Shown piece by piece: positions 18,521 through 27,345 of a stretch of 39,484 nucleotides of DNA. A program made the position numbers and the translations under genes. The DNA comes from Nemertoderma westbladi (Eukaryota; Xenacoelomorpha; Nemertodermatida; Nemertodermatidae), in the NCBI GenBank assembly GCA_032718475.1, contig JAUCBJ010000276.1, positions 1 to 39,484 on the forward strand. Direction: 5' to 3'. The number at the start of each line of letters is the position of its first letter. Position 1 is the first letter of the stretch. The notes below the pieces were generated by a model. That model saw only the letters and a list, made by a program, of their open reading frames with translations, had not been told where the DNA came from and did not search any database.

Positions 18521-19340
18521 GTTCTAGTTAAAGGGCTAGAGAGTTGGTAGACTCAGAGGAGTCAAGTAGAGTTAGTAGAAGTAGAGAGTTAGTAGGAGTT
18601 AGTTAGACTTAGTAGAAAGTTAGAGTCAGTATAAAGTTAGAGGCTATCAGTTAGAGCTAGAAGTAGTAAGAGTTAGTAGTTAGCAGAGTTAGTTAGATAA
18701 GAAGTTAGTAAGTAAGTAGTAGGTAGATAGTATGATAGCACAGAGGTAGCATTAGAGATTAAAGCCTTAGGGAGTGACAGAGAGTGGAGAGGTGATAGTG
18801 CGGAGTGCGGAGAGAGTGGTGTAAGTACTATAGTCATACAACCTTTCTCAATTAGCTACTGGGACTGGGAGGACAACTGACTATGGGACTATGGACGAGA
18901 CATAAGACGATTTCACATTTCCTGAGTGCGACGGCACGGAGGGGGGGTGAGAATCGTCAGAAGGAATGAGATAGTAAATGAGGGGTCGAGGGAAGAGTGA
19001 TAGTAAGGAGTGCAGAGAGGGTGCGGATGCAATCCTAGTGTGGGGGGGGGAGAAGTAAGAGGCTGATTGAGGGACAGAGAAGCCCGAGAGTCAGAGTGAG
19101 AGAAGAGTAGAGTCAGGGCGAAAGTGTTGGGGAAACAAAAATCGTGTGAGAGGTGAGCACGATCGGCCCGACATGGGACGCCAGGCGTACAGGGTAGCAT
19201 TATCATACCCATAGGGAGCGGCCTGGAAAGCCGGCTCCGAGAGAAAAGAATTCCACCCCACACCCGATGCTAGATCGGGATCCAGCGGGATTGTAGCGCA
19301 CTTTTTGGTTGATGCTATCTTCTCACCAGGTAGATAGCAT
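18521..19340 (+). other. Non-coding 3' region of inner element
   Basis: TTAG/GTTAGT-rich low-complexity sequence up to about 18760, then purine-rich sequence to the 3' LTR. I see no gene, and short open frames on either strand have no features. Confidence 0.6.
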
Positions 19341-19349
19341 GGGGGGGAG
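19341..19349 (+). promoter_or_regulatory. Polypurine tract of inner element
   Basis: GGGGGGGAG directly before the TG of the 3' LTR, the expected plus-strand primer site. Confidence 0.8.
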
Positions 19350-19879
19350 TGTTAGCTTATTCAATCCCGCTAACACTAGCCCATAAAGTAAGCCGATAAG
19401 CAATATTGGGGGACACGAGATTGGGTAATAACCAACTCGTGTCACCCCAACAAAGTGGGAAGGAGAAACACACAATAAGGGTCAGGGGCCAAACCCCTAA
19501 CAGAGAGAGAACAGGTGGAGTGAAGGGGATCACTCCAGATGGCGCCAACAAGGGTATCAACCAATCAGAGGGGGGAAAGGCACCGATTGAGTAGAGTGAT
19601 TAGGCCATCCATGCAATATAACCAGTTGGCAGTAATCATCTCATTCAGTTATCCCAGTATCATATTGGTGCTAGTTAGGTTAGATAGTTTAGCTAGGGAA
19701 GGACCGGGACTTTAGTTACCGTATCCCGCCTTCCGTGTACGACAATCCATATCTATATCTATATCTTTATACCAGTTATTATATACAATGAACGACACGA
19801 ACTCATTTACTCTTCACACACGGCGGGGACGCGTGAACTAACACCGGATAAACCGGGATCCTTCCTGGATCCCGTCACA
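19350..19879 (+). repeat. 3' LTR of inner element
   Basis: 530 bp, differing from 11412-11941 at three visible positions (near 19538, 19721 and 19789). It is followed by the duplication ATGTT. Confidence 0.96.
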
Positions 19880-19884
19880 ATGTT
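19880..19884. other. Target site duplication of inner LTR element (right)
   Basis: Second copy of ATGTT; beyond it the outer gag resumes. Confidence 0.95.
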
Positions 19885-19962
19885 CTTGATGTTCGGTACC
19901 TCATCGGCTTCCGAATCTGTGTGGTGGTCCATCTCATCGATATCGGATACGTTGTTTGCCAT
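19885..19962 (-). pseudogene. gag: Outer element gag, first 26 codons
   Basis: An ATG at 19962-19960 opens a frame of 26 codons, rich in Asp and Glu (MANNVSDIDEM at its start), that runs to the ATGTT duplication. The block is exactly 78 bp. The gag frame on the far side of the inner element starts in the same phase at 11411, so this is the true start of the outer gag. It is too short to be noticed alone. Confidence 0.85.
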
Positions 19963-20288
19963 TATTCCAACGCCTCGTTGATAGCAAGATATGCGATGTC
20001 GTAGAATAGCTCCTCGTAAGTATTGTACTCAGCCTGGACCACCCGAACGGTAATCCTGAATCGTCCGACGTTTGTTCCTTGTACTTCCACCTCGACAACG
20101 ACTCTCCAATATGTGATTTGCCGACTACGAGTTGGTTAGATCGAGCTTGTTGATTAATTAAACCACGACTTTGTCTTAACTCAAATACAAGAGTTTCCTC
20201 GTAGTGGGTGCTGGGTAAGCACGGAGAGAGTTTGAAGAGTATTGAAGAATTTCCAACTTCCACCAGTTGAAGTTGACCGTGTTAATTC

Positions 20289-20315
20289 TCAATTTTGACA
20301 CCCTGTCAAAATTGA
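20289..20315. repeat. Leader hairpin 1
   Basis: Perfect 12-bp stem TCAATTTTGACA / TGTCAAAATTGA with the loop CCC. Confidence 0.9.
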
Positions 20316-20325
20316 CCATTAATTC

Positions 20326-20352
20326 TCAATTTTGATACCCTATCAAAATTGA
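20326..20352. repeat. Leader hairpin 2
   Basis: Perfect 12-bp stem TCAATTTTGATA / TATCAAAATTGA with the loop CCC. Compared with hairpin 1 one pair has changed on both sides (C-G to T-A), which keeps the stem. A third half-unit abuts the LTR at 20361-20371. Confidence 0.9.
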
Positions 20353-20371
20353 CCGCATTAATTCTCAATTT

Positions 20372-21774
20372 TGTTGCCGTTATCCCAACACCAGGGGGGA
20401 AAAACGCCGATGCTGGATACGTGACTTTACAGACCACGGAGTCCCGGCCAGTCACCGGATATTGAATTTGGAGAAGGAGGAATTTTTTAAATGCAGGATT
20501 GCGGTTGAGGAAAAGTCGCATTGGTTGGATATACTCTTTAATGTAACTTCCTACAGTTGAAACCTGATTGAGAATTAATTGGGCTTCCCCAACTCAATAT
20601 ACACCAAATATTCACAATAATTATACACGACAATATAAATTCCTACAGTATATTATATAATTACCCACTGTTCGCTCAGATTTTAGCCTACCTAATGTTC
20701 CCCAGATTTTTCCCTCGGTCCTAGTCATAGTGCCGTAGTGTCGGTGTCGGTCAACCCTGTTGCGTGTCCGTTCCACCCCTCCCGAACCCCGAAGGGTTCG
20801 ATCATCGAGAACCAGCCCGGCTTGGCTAAGGGTCCGTCGGTTCATCGCAGAGACCCAACCACCTAGGCTTTCCGAGTCCTTATTCAGGCTCGTAGTCACT
20901 TCGGTGGCCGAGAAACTGCTCCGAACAGTCGGTAGGTCAGTAGAGTCGAGTCCTTTGTCTTTCGACCCCGTCGCATGTCCGTCCCACCCCTCACGAACCC
21001 CGAAGGGAACAATCATCGAGAACCAGTACGGCTTAGCTAAGGGGTCTGTCGTCTGTTCCCGTCACAAATCCCTGGTACGAGCAGCCGGCGTTCCGATGTC
21101 CTTTTCAGGCTCGTAGTAACTGCTGCTGACCAGAGACCGCTAAGGGCAGTCCTCGTCAAACCCTTCCTCTGTCAGTTGGCCAGCCCTTTCGCATGTCCGT
21201 CCCACCCCTCGCGAACCCCGAAGGGATCGGTCATCGAGAACCAGTACGGCTTAGCTAAGGGGGCAGTCGTTAGTCGGCCAACCCTTTCGCATGTCCGTCC
21301 CACCCCTCGCGAACCCCGAAGGGATCGGTCATCGAGAACCAGTACAGCTTAGCTAAGGGGGCTGTCGTTTCCCGTCGCAAATCCCTGACACAAGCAGTCA
21401 GCGTTCCGAGTTCTTTTCAGTCTCGTAATAACTGCTGTTGTTGGCCAGGGACCGCTAAGGGCAGTCCTTGTCCTTTAGGCCTGGCGCGTTACCAAATCCA
21501 CCTCTACAGGCAGCAGGAAGTTGGCCAGGGCCTAATAGTACTCAGGCTAACCTGAATACTGCTTAACTTTTCCTCCCACCCCTGGCCCTTATAAACATGA
21601 AATTATTCCCGTACCCTGTAAGTTGCCCCAATATTCGCCCATAAATCGCCCCCAGTTTATTGAATGTGCCCAAAACCCATGGTCCCGCACCCAGTAGTGA
21701 TATCGGAATAATCATTTTAAATAAATACAAAAAATATTCAACTCGCGTTATGAAAAGTTGAAATACCGCGAACA
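20372..21774 (-). repeat. 5' LTR of outer BEL/Pao element
   Basis: 1403 bp, TG...CA, a partner of 1031-2432 with the same internal ~73-bp repeats. Differences include single substitutions and short indels (for example an extra GTT near 21439). Confidence 0.95.
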
Positions 21775-22222
21775 TAATAAATGTAATTAAAGAAATAAAT
21801 GAATAATTATTACTAATAAATGTAATTAAAGAAATAAATAAATAATTATACTAATAAATGTAATTAAAGAAATAAATAAATAATTATACTAATAAATGTA
21901 ATTAAAGAAATAAATAAATAATTATACTAATAAATGTAATTAAAGAAATAAATAAATAATTATACTAATAAATGTAATTAAATAAATAAATAAATAATTA
22001 TACTAATAAATGTAATTAAAGAAATAAATAAATAATTATACTAATAAATGTAATTAAAGAAATAAATAAATAATTATACTAATAAATGTAATTAAAGAAA
22101 TAAATAAATAATTATACTAATAAATGTAATTAAAGAAATAAATAAATAATTATACTAATAAATGTAATTAAATAAATAAATAAATAATATACTAATAAAT
22201 GTAATTAAATAAATAAATAAAT
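21775..22222. repeat. 38-bp AT-rich tandem array, right arm
   Basis: Starts with the TAATA duplication and carries about 11-12 units like those at 673-1030. The end units are slightly degenerate, with AAATAAAT in place of AAAGAAAT. Confidence 0.96.
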
Positions 22223-22586
22223 CCAAGCGCCAGCGCACCCCCTAAAATACCTTCTAAAAATGTACGTAATTTAATTTTAATACTCTGATAAGGTAATTTT
22301 ATTGAAAACCTAATTTTGTTTTAAAGTAAACTATGTTATGTACATCATTTAGTTACGTATTTTTTAATTCAGTTTAACGTATTGTAATTATAATTTTTTC
22401 AATATTAAAAATCGAATTGGGTTAGTAATACTTATTAAATTATGCTCTTCATTTTTAATTAATGGAGGGTTTTAACCATCCGGCCGACAAACCACACTTT
22501 TGCTCACAGGTCGTTGTAAGACCAGGCATCAATATAGCCCCAGTGATCCCATACCCTCTCTTGTTGTGGACTATTACTATATCATT
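22223..22586. other. AT-rich sequence, nothing recognised
   Basis: No coding frame of interest, no repeat and no known motif seen between the 38-bp array and the TIR element. Confidence 0.5.
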
Positions 22587-22664
22587 GTGGGGCGAGCCAC
22601 GAAGTTGGCGGAGCCTTAGCGAATTGACACTGTTAGGGGGTGGGTCAATTTATGCAAATAGTTG

Positions 22665-22696
<32 letters not shown>

Positions 22697-22700
22697 GTCG

Positions 22701-22731
<31 letters not shown>

Positions 22732-23120
22732 TACGATTTTGACATGCTAATAACTTTGTCGGATTTAAAGCTGCCAAGTTGAAAATTTGTAGGTATCAAT
22801 ATGAGCAAAAGTTGAGATTTTTGAGAGACTTTCAGACACCATCAGTGCAATGGTCTCCCGCTAGAGGGCCACATGTCTAAACATTAAATGCCCTCCCATT
22901 TCTTTGCTTTTAATCCGTTTCAGCTGAAACTTGGCAGATATGTATTAGACCATTAGCTGTGACTTTCAAAGGAGGCGAATCCATCTGCAGTTCTCCAGTC
23001 TGCCGCTAGAGGGCCAACGTGACAACGACAACTATTTGCATAAATTGACCCACCCCCTAACAGTGTCAATTCGCTAAGGCTCTGCCAACTTCGTGCTGCG
23101 CGAAGTCCCCACTTCGTGTA
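22587..23120 (+). mobile_element. Non-autonomous TIR element, copy A
   Basis: About 534 bp with long terminal inverted repeats. The left side reads GCCACGAAGTTGGCGGAGCC, then TTAGCGAATTGACACTG and GGGGGTGGGTCAATTTATG; the right side is its reverse complement, with an extra GC-rich insertion and CCCCACTTCGTG at the end. It has no coding sequence. A GTC/GTT trinucleotide run follows the left TIR (22663-22732). A second copy lies in opposite orientation at 29045-29584. The target duplication could not be resolved. Confidence 0.87.
22663..22732. repeat. GTC/GTT trinucleotide microsatellite
   Basis: (GTC)n interspersed with GTT inside the TIR element; the other copy has a longer run (29434-29512). 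Confidence 0.95.
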
Positions 23121-23640
23121 CATTGTACAAGCTGCGGACCTGCACACACCACACCCCCCCCCCCCCCTCCCATTATAATGTGTTGTAGCCAGCCACCCAA
23201 CCCATTGCGTAACTCCGAATTAAACTCCTTACAGCCCATACCTGCCTGCCATTGCTTTCATTATGCCATGCATCGCCAAGTGGAGATTCAATTGTGGCTG
23301 TGTATTTTCTGATAATCGCTGTGAATTAATATAATCATTAGATTGACAACACAGTGTTGTGGTAGTTTACCAGTACCAGACTGAGTCTTGTAATAGGCCC
23401 CACTAACAACTCCGGGCACGTTCAGAAATACAGCCTCTGGAATATTATTAAATTATTTTTATTATAAATTATTCACTAGAAAGCCAGTCTGTCAATTTAA
23501 TCGTCCAGTATCAATATAAGTCTGCACGACAACGGTTGTGATTATAGCTGACTGATTTTTTAGTGGAGTATTGGATTGAACGAAGACAGAGTTAAAGTTG
23601 CAAATATACTTGACATCCCAACATGTAGAACACATTGGGT
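23121..23640. other. No gene recognised; contains a C-tract
   Basis: Unassigned sequence with a C14-16 run at about 23152-23167. There is no frame or motif I can support. Confidence 0.5.
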
Positions 23641-23650
23641 GTAGACGCTG

Positions 23651-23796
23651 TACCGACACAGGTGCCGACACAGGTTCCGACACAGGTGCCGACAAAGGTG
23701 CCGACACAGGTGCCGACATAGGTGCCGACACAGGTGCCGACACAGGTGCCGACACAGGTGCAGACACAGGTGACAACACAGGTGCCGACACAGGTC
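23651..23796. repeat. 12-bp minisatellite
   Basis: About 12 copies of CCGACACAGGTG with single substitutions. Frames through it read as simple repeats in all phases and are not genes. Confidence 0.95.
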
Positions 23797-23807
23797 GGCA
23801 CAGTGTT

Positions 23808-23865
23808 TCAAATCCCCTAACAATTCGTCGATAAAGAATTCAGTTCTCAATATCAAATAAAATAA
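23808..23865. other. Long target site duplication of LINE copy 4 (left)
   Basis: 57-58 bp (starting CAAATCCCCTAACAATTCG, ending CAAATAAAATAA) repeated exactly at 26738-26795, directly after the LINE tail. Confidence 0.93.
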
Positions 23866-26737
23866 TGGTTTTATGATCTGGTTCTCTGATGAGGTTCTGA
23901 TTAAGGACATGGGGGGCGGTTGGCGACTCGCCCTCGCGTCAGCAGATGATAGTGGCAATGGTGGAATTGGTCTATTGATGAATCCAACTGCACATGCAGC
24001 ATTGGACAAAATAGACCAAATCTCTAACCGCATCATCCGTTGCCACTTCTCATGTTCTGGAAGACTGGCTAAGAAGTTTCCTAAGGTGGTTCTGATTGTG
24101 TGCTACTCTCCAACTAGTGTTGCCCCTGTAGAGGAGGTGGAAAATTTCTACCACAATCTACAAGCAGCAACTGATGGAGTGGATCAGCATGCATTCTTAA
24201 CATTCCTGGGAGACTTTAATGCAAGTCTGCATCAATCACCTACATCGCCCTGGGTCTATAGCAATAGTGTTAACCGAAATTCTGTCCATCTTCAGGATTT
24301 TATCTCTGGAAATGGATTGTTTTCGGCTGGAACCCAGTTCAAGAAGCGAACTGGAAAGCTATGGACTCATAGTGGACCCAGTGGTCACAAGTCCCAGATA
24401 GACCATATTCTGTTTCGTAGGAAATACAGGAGCTCTATACAAGACTGTAATGCATTTACACTTCGACCCTTCTCCAGTGATCACCGCCTTATTGTGGCCA
24501 AGGTAAGACTTAGTCTGCGTGCTAGCAGAACAACGAAATCTGCCTTGCCACGGCATGACTGGTCCTCTCTGTTGCAACAGCCAAGTGTGAGATCCAGCTT
24601 CACACTACAGCTGACCAACAGGTATGAGGCTCTTGCCTCTGAGGCGGCAGATCACTGTGAGGGCTATACTGCCTTTAAAGAAGCAGTTAAGTTAGCAGCT
24701 GCAGAAACAGTTCCTGTATACCCTCGAAACAGGAAAAGGGCCCCCTGGACTGACAACAAAATTCAGAAGTGCCGAAATGACCTTCATAAGGCGCAGAAAG
24801 AGTCCCGACTCAAACAGACTACAGCGGCCAAGAATGCAGTTAAAGCTGCATCTAGGTCCCTGAACAGGCAGTACTCTGTTAATCTACAGGAGCTAATAAA
24901 CCAACAGGTTGATGCCATCAATGATGCTGACGACAGCAGGCAATCATCCCAGGCATGGAAATCGATCAATCTGCTTACTGGGCGGAAAAGCCAACCAACC
25001 ACCAAGGTTAAGGCTGAATCACCAGCCGATCGCCTCAATGGTTGGAAAGCCCACTTTGAAAAGCTCCTCAATAATGACAGGGTATTGCCTGATAACTTTA
25101 TAGAAGTAAAAGTGTCTGAGTCTGTACTCCCAGATATTCCCATTGGCGATATCTCCTTTGCAGAAGTGAAGGCTGCTGCAAAGAGCATTAAGACCAATCG
25201 TGCCAGTGGAGTAGATGGTGTTCCCCCTGAGGTCTTTAAAATACCTGAGTGTTTAAAGCTCATCTATCCCATCATAGTAGACATGTACCGTACAACAAGA
25301 GTCCCACAAGAAATGAAAACAAATAAGTTGGTGCCAGTTCCCAAGAAGGGCAACCTAACACTCTATGGTTCTTTTCGGGGAATCTCATTGATCTCGATTG
25401 CTGCAAAACTATACAATAGAATTCTATTAAATCGCATCAGGGATCCCATTGAGAGACTGCTACGTGGAAATCAGAATGGGTTCCGTAAAGGTCGTGGGAC
25501 CATGGAGCCCATTTTGGCACTTAGAAGGATAATTGAAGAGTTATCAAAAAAGAAAGACAGGCATCTGGCTGTTATCTTTGTTGACTTCTTCAAGGCCTTT
25601 GATTCAGTCTCTCGCTCACGTATGTTCAGCATACTTTCATTATATGGGATTCCTGATGAAATTATTGCAGCAATCAGATCAGTATACGATGGTTCGACAA
25701 CATTTGTGTCTACTGTTGACGGTGACACAGAACCATTTGAAGTGTTATGGGGCGTCCTCCAAGGAGACACACTTGCACCATTCTTGTTCATTATTGTGGT
25801 TGACTATGTTCTACGCATGTCCTTAGATCATCATAATGATGATGGGGTGATGATAACTCCACCTACTGGCTCCAGAAGTCGAGGAAATCCTGCCAAGTAC
25901 CTAACTGATCTAGACTTTGCTGATGACTTAGGAGTACTCTCAGAATCATTAGAGGGAGCCCAGCGGCTCCTCAGCTCATTAGAACATGCTGCTTCTAGTG
26001 TTGGTCTTTTTATTAACTCCAGAAAGACCAAAATTCTGACAGTTAACTTTGAAAGTCCTCAGCAAGTCTCTGATCGGATGAGCATAAGCTCAAAGGATGG
26101 CATGCTTGAGCATGTGGACGACTTCTGTTACCTGGGATCATGGATCCGGAAGTCAGGTGAGGACCTTCGAATACGTAAGGGAAAGGCATGGGCAGCCTTG
26201 AATAGGCTTTCCAGGATTTGGAAGTCACCTAGAATTAATCGGAAACTTAAGGTCAGATTATTTAGAGCAGCAGTAGTTCCAGTACTCCTCTACGGGAGTC
26301 CATGCTGGGCTCTAACTGCTGAGGACACCAAATCTCTGGATGGCACATTCACAAGAATGCTACGCCGGGTACATTGTGTCAAGTACAATGCACACATCTC
26401 CAACCAGACACTATATAACATTGGAGGTGTCTCATTTGTTCCCCCAAGCTTGACACTAGAACAAAATCGCCTCCGCTTTGCAGGACATTGCTTTCGCCGT
26501 GAGGACCAGCCAGTGCATAATCTTGTACTTTGGCAGCCTCATGGAGTGAATAAGCATGGTGGACAGCCCATGACTTTCTTGAGACGCATCCTAAAGGACA
26601 CTGGCCTTGAAGATGCGGATGATCTAGCAAATGTCATGGGTGATAGGGAGTTGTGGCGGTGCAATTTTGTTGACAAGCCGGCACAGCATTCTTAAAAATG
26701 CAGCTGCAATGCAGCATGCCGATCCTAGTAGTAGTAG
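23866..26737 (+). mobile_element. LINE family A, longest copy (copy 4)
   Basis: About 2.87 kb, flanked by an exact 57-58-bp duplication. It holds one long open frame (endonuclease C-terminal two thirds, RT, C-terminal domain), a 3' UTR of only about 40 bp with the palindrome TGCAGCTGCA, and a TAG trinucleotide tail. The very short 3' UTR and microsatellite tail resemble RTE-type LINEs, but I am not sure of the clade. The 5' part (promoter and start of the endonuclease) is absent. Confidence 0.93.
23873..26695 (+). CDS. LINE endonuclease / reverse transcriptase
   Basis: A 940-codon frame from the first ATG, which is internal to the endonuclease domain, so the natural start is lost. The APE-type endonuclease part includes GGIGLLMNP, VLIVCYSPTSV, the GDFNA motif (FLGDFNASLH, about residues 112-121), SQIDHILFRRK and the SDHR end (FSSDHRLIVAKV). 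A basic linker follows. The RT domain has VDGVPPEVFKIP, NGFRKGRGTMEPIL, VIFVDFFKAFDSV, GVLQGDTLAPFLF and the catalytic FADD. After the thumb comes FAGHCFRREDQPVHNLVLWQP and the end AQHS. The product nicks target DNA and primes reverse transcription there. The missing first part of the endonuclease (Asn/Glu active-site motifs) should inactivate cleavage. The frame has no internal stop, so the copy is young. Confidence 0.93.
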   Translation: MIWFSDEVLIKDMGGGWRLALASADDSGNGGIGLLMNPTAHAALDKIDQISNRIIRCHFSCSGRLAKKFPKVVLIVCYSPTSVAPVEEVENFYHNLQAATDGVDQHAFLTFLGDFNASLHQSPTSPWVYSNSVNRNSVHLQDFISGNGLFSAGTQFKKRTGKLWTHSGPSGHKSQIDHILFRRKYRSSIQDCNAFTLRPFSSDHRLIVAKVRLSLRASRTTKSALPRHDWSSLLQQPSVRSSFTLQLTNRYEALASEAADHCEGYTAFKEAVKLAAAETVPVYPRNRKRAPWTDNKIQKCRNDLHKAQKESRLKQTTAAKNAVKAASRSLNRQYSVNLQELINQQVDAINDADDSRQSSQAWKSINLLTGRKSQPTTKVKAESPADRLNGWKAHFEKLLNNDRVLPDNFIEVKVSESVLPDIPIGDISFAEVKAAAKSIKTNRASGVDGVPPEVFKIPECLKLIYPIIVDMYRTTRVPQEMKTNKLVPVPKKGNLTLYGSFRGISLISIAAKLYNRILLNRIRDPIERLLRGNQNGFRKGRGTMEPILALRRIIEELSKKKDRHLAVIFVDFFKAFDSVSRSRMFSILSLYGIPDEIIAAIRSVYDGSTTFVSTVDGDTEPFEVLWGVLQGDTLAPFLFIIVVDYVLRMSLDHHNDDGVMITPPTGSRSRGNPAKYLTDLDFADDLGVLSESLEGAQRLLSSLEHAASSVGLFINSRKTKILTVNFESPQQVSDRMSISSKDGMLEHVDDFCYLGSWIRKSGEDLRIRKGKAWAALNRLSRIWKSPRINRKLKVRLFRAAVVPVLLYGSPCWALTAEDTKSLDGTFTRMLRRVHCVKYNAHISNQTLYNIGGVSFVPPSLTLEQNRLRFAGHCFRREDQPVHNLVLWQPHGVNKHGGQPMTFLRRILKDTGLEDADDLANVMGDRELWRCNFVDKPAQHS

Positions 26738-26795
26738 TCAAATCCCCTAACAATTCGTCGATAAAGAATTCAGTTCTCAATATCAAATAAAATAA
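26738..26795. other. Long target site duplication of LINE copy 4 (right)
   Basis: Exact repeat of 23808-23865 directly after the TAG tail. Confidence 0.93.
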
Positions 26796-26842
26796 AAACA
26801 TATGAAAATAATACAACACTAGTTCTACATGCAGTTGAAGTA

Positions 26843-27339
26843 TATGAAGCGCCGTTTACGCCAAAACTATCTGAATAAATATTATCCTCAAGATGTGTCA
26901 ATAAAAAATATTATACTTAAGATGTATCTAAATTCTCAGCCGAGATTCTCGGCTGAGTTTCTCGGAGTTCTCGGCTTCTCGGAGTTTTCTCTGCCGAGTT
27001 TTTCTCGGCGGAGTTTTTCTCGGCCGAGATCTCGGCCGAGTTTTTCTCGGCCGAGATTCTCGGCCGAGATTCTTGGCCGAGTTTTTCTCGGCCGAGTTTT
27101 TCCGAAAAATTTCCCGCTGTTACAACTTTTAAGATTATCAATTCTTGAGCGAGAAAAACTCGGCCGAGAAAAACTCCGCCGAGAAAACGGCCGAGATTTT
27201 AGATACATCTTAAGTATAATATTTTTTACTGACACATCTTGAGTATAATATTTATTCAGATAGTTTTGGCATAAACGGCGCTTCATAATCTTGAGTATAA
27301 TATTTATTCAGATAGTTTTGGCGTAAACGGCGCTTCATA
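26843..27339. mobile_element. TIR element with CTCGGCCGAG array core
   Basis: The left TIR (TATGAAGCGCCGTTTACGCC, then AAAACTATCTGAATAAATA and TTAAGATGTATCTAAA) is mirrored at 27198-27286. The outer right part (ATCTTGAG to GCGCTTCAT) is then duplicated in tandem (27287-27338). The centre (26935-27195) is a degenerate array of the palindrome CTCGGCCGAG separated by TTTTT or ATT. GAAGTA at 26837-26842 and 27340-27345 may be a 6-bp target duplication. Open frames on both strands are incidental. No transposase is present. Confidence 0.82.
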
Positions 27340-27345
27340 GAAGTA

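Larger units (their letters stand above)
11412..19879 (+). mobile_element. Inner gag-only LTR retrotransposon
   Basis: Two 530-bp direct repeats with TG...CA ends, flanked by the 5-bp duplication ATGTT, sit inside the outer element's gag. The only coding content is a gag-like protein in several phases (12042-15031 and 16844-17568) with a CCHC knuckle at the end; no protease, RT, RNase H or integrase is seen. A purine-rich tract precedes the 3' LTR, fixing plus orientation. A LINE (15032-16834) has landed in the gag. Without it the element is about 6.65 kb. Three differences between the LTRs (about 0.6%) point to a recent insertion. The layout fits non-autonomous 'LTR with gag only' elements, here probably mobilised by a BEL/Pao relative. 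Confidence 0.92.
19963..20371 (-). other. 5' leader of outer element
   Basis: About 400 bp between the 5' LTR and the gag start, non-coding on the minus strand. It holds two tandem perfect hairpins next to the LTR (20289-20315 and 20326-20352). No TGG-type tRNA primer site follows the LTR; the first bases read AAATTGAGAATTAATG. Confidence 0.7.
1031..21774 (-). mobile_element. Outer BEL/Pao LTR retrotransposon, nested and RT-deleted
   Basis: Two direct repeats of about 1.4 kb, starting TG and ending CA, are flanked by the 5-bp duplication TAATA. Coding is on the minus strand: 5' LTR at high coordinates, leader, gag, remnant protease, integrase, two accessory frames, polypurine tract, 3' LTR. 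Gag with a DUF1759-like domain, the zinc knuckles and the integrase with a DUF5641-like tail assign it to BEL/Pao. It is interrupted by a second LTR element (11412-19879) and a LINE tail (5311-5567). Without these insertions it would be about 12 kb. The LTRs differ at roughly 14 positions in 1.4 kb by eye (about 1%), suggesting recent insertion. With no RT domain visible and frameshifts in pro-pol it cannot be autonomous. Confidence 0.92.

Noticed and set aside
23492-24036. Open frames of repeated VGT, HLC or APVS units
   Set aside because: All phases of the 12-bp minisatellite stay open; this is not a gene.
26829-27286. Overlapping open frames on both strands with EKNSAE-type or FSRPSFS-type repeats
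   Set aside because: They come from the palindromic CTCGGCCGAG array and TIRs, not from a coding gene.
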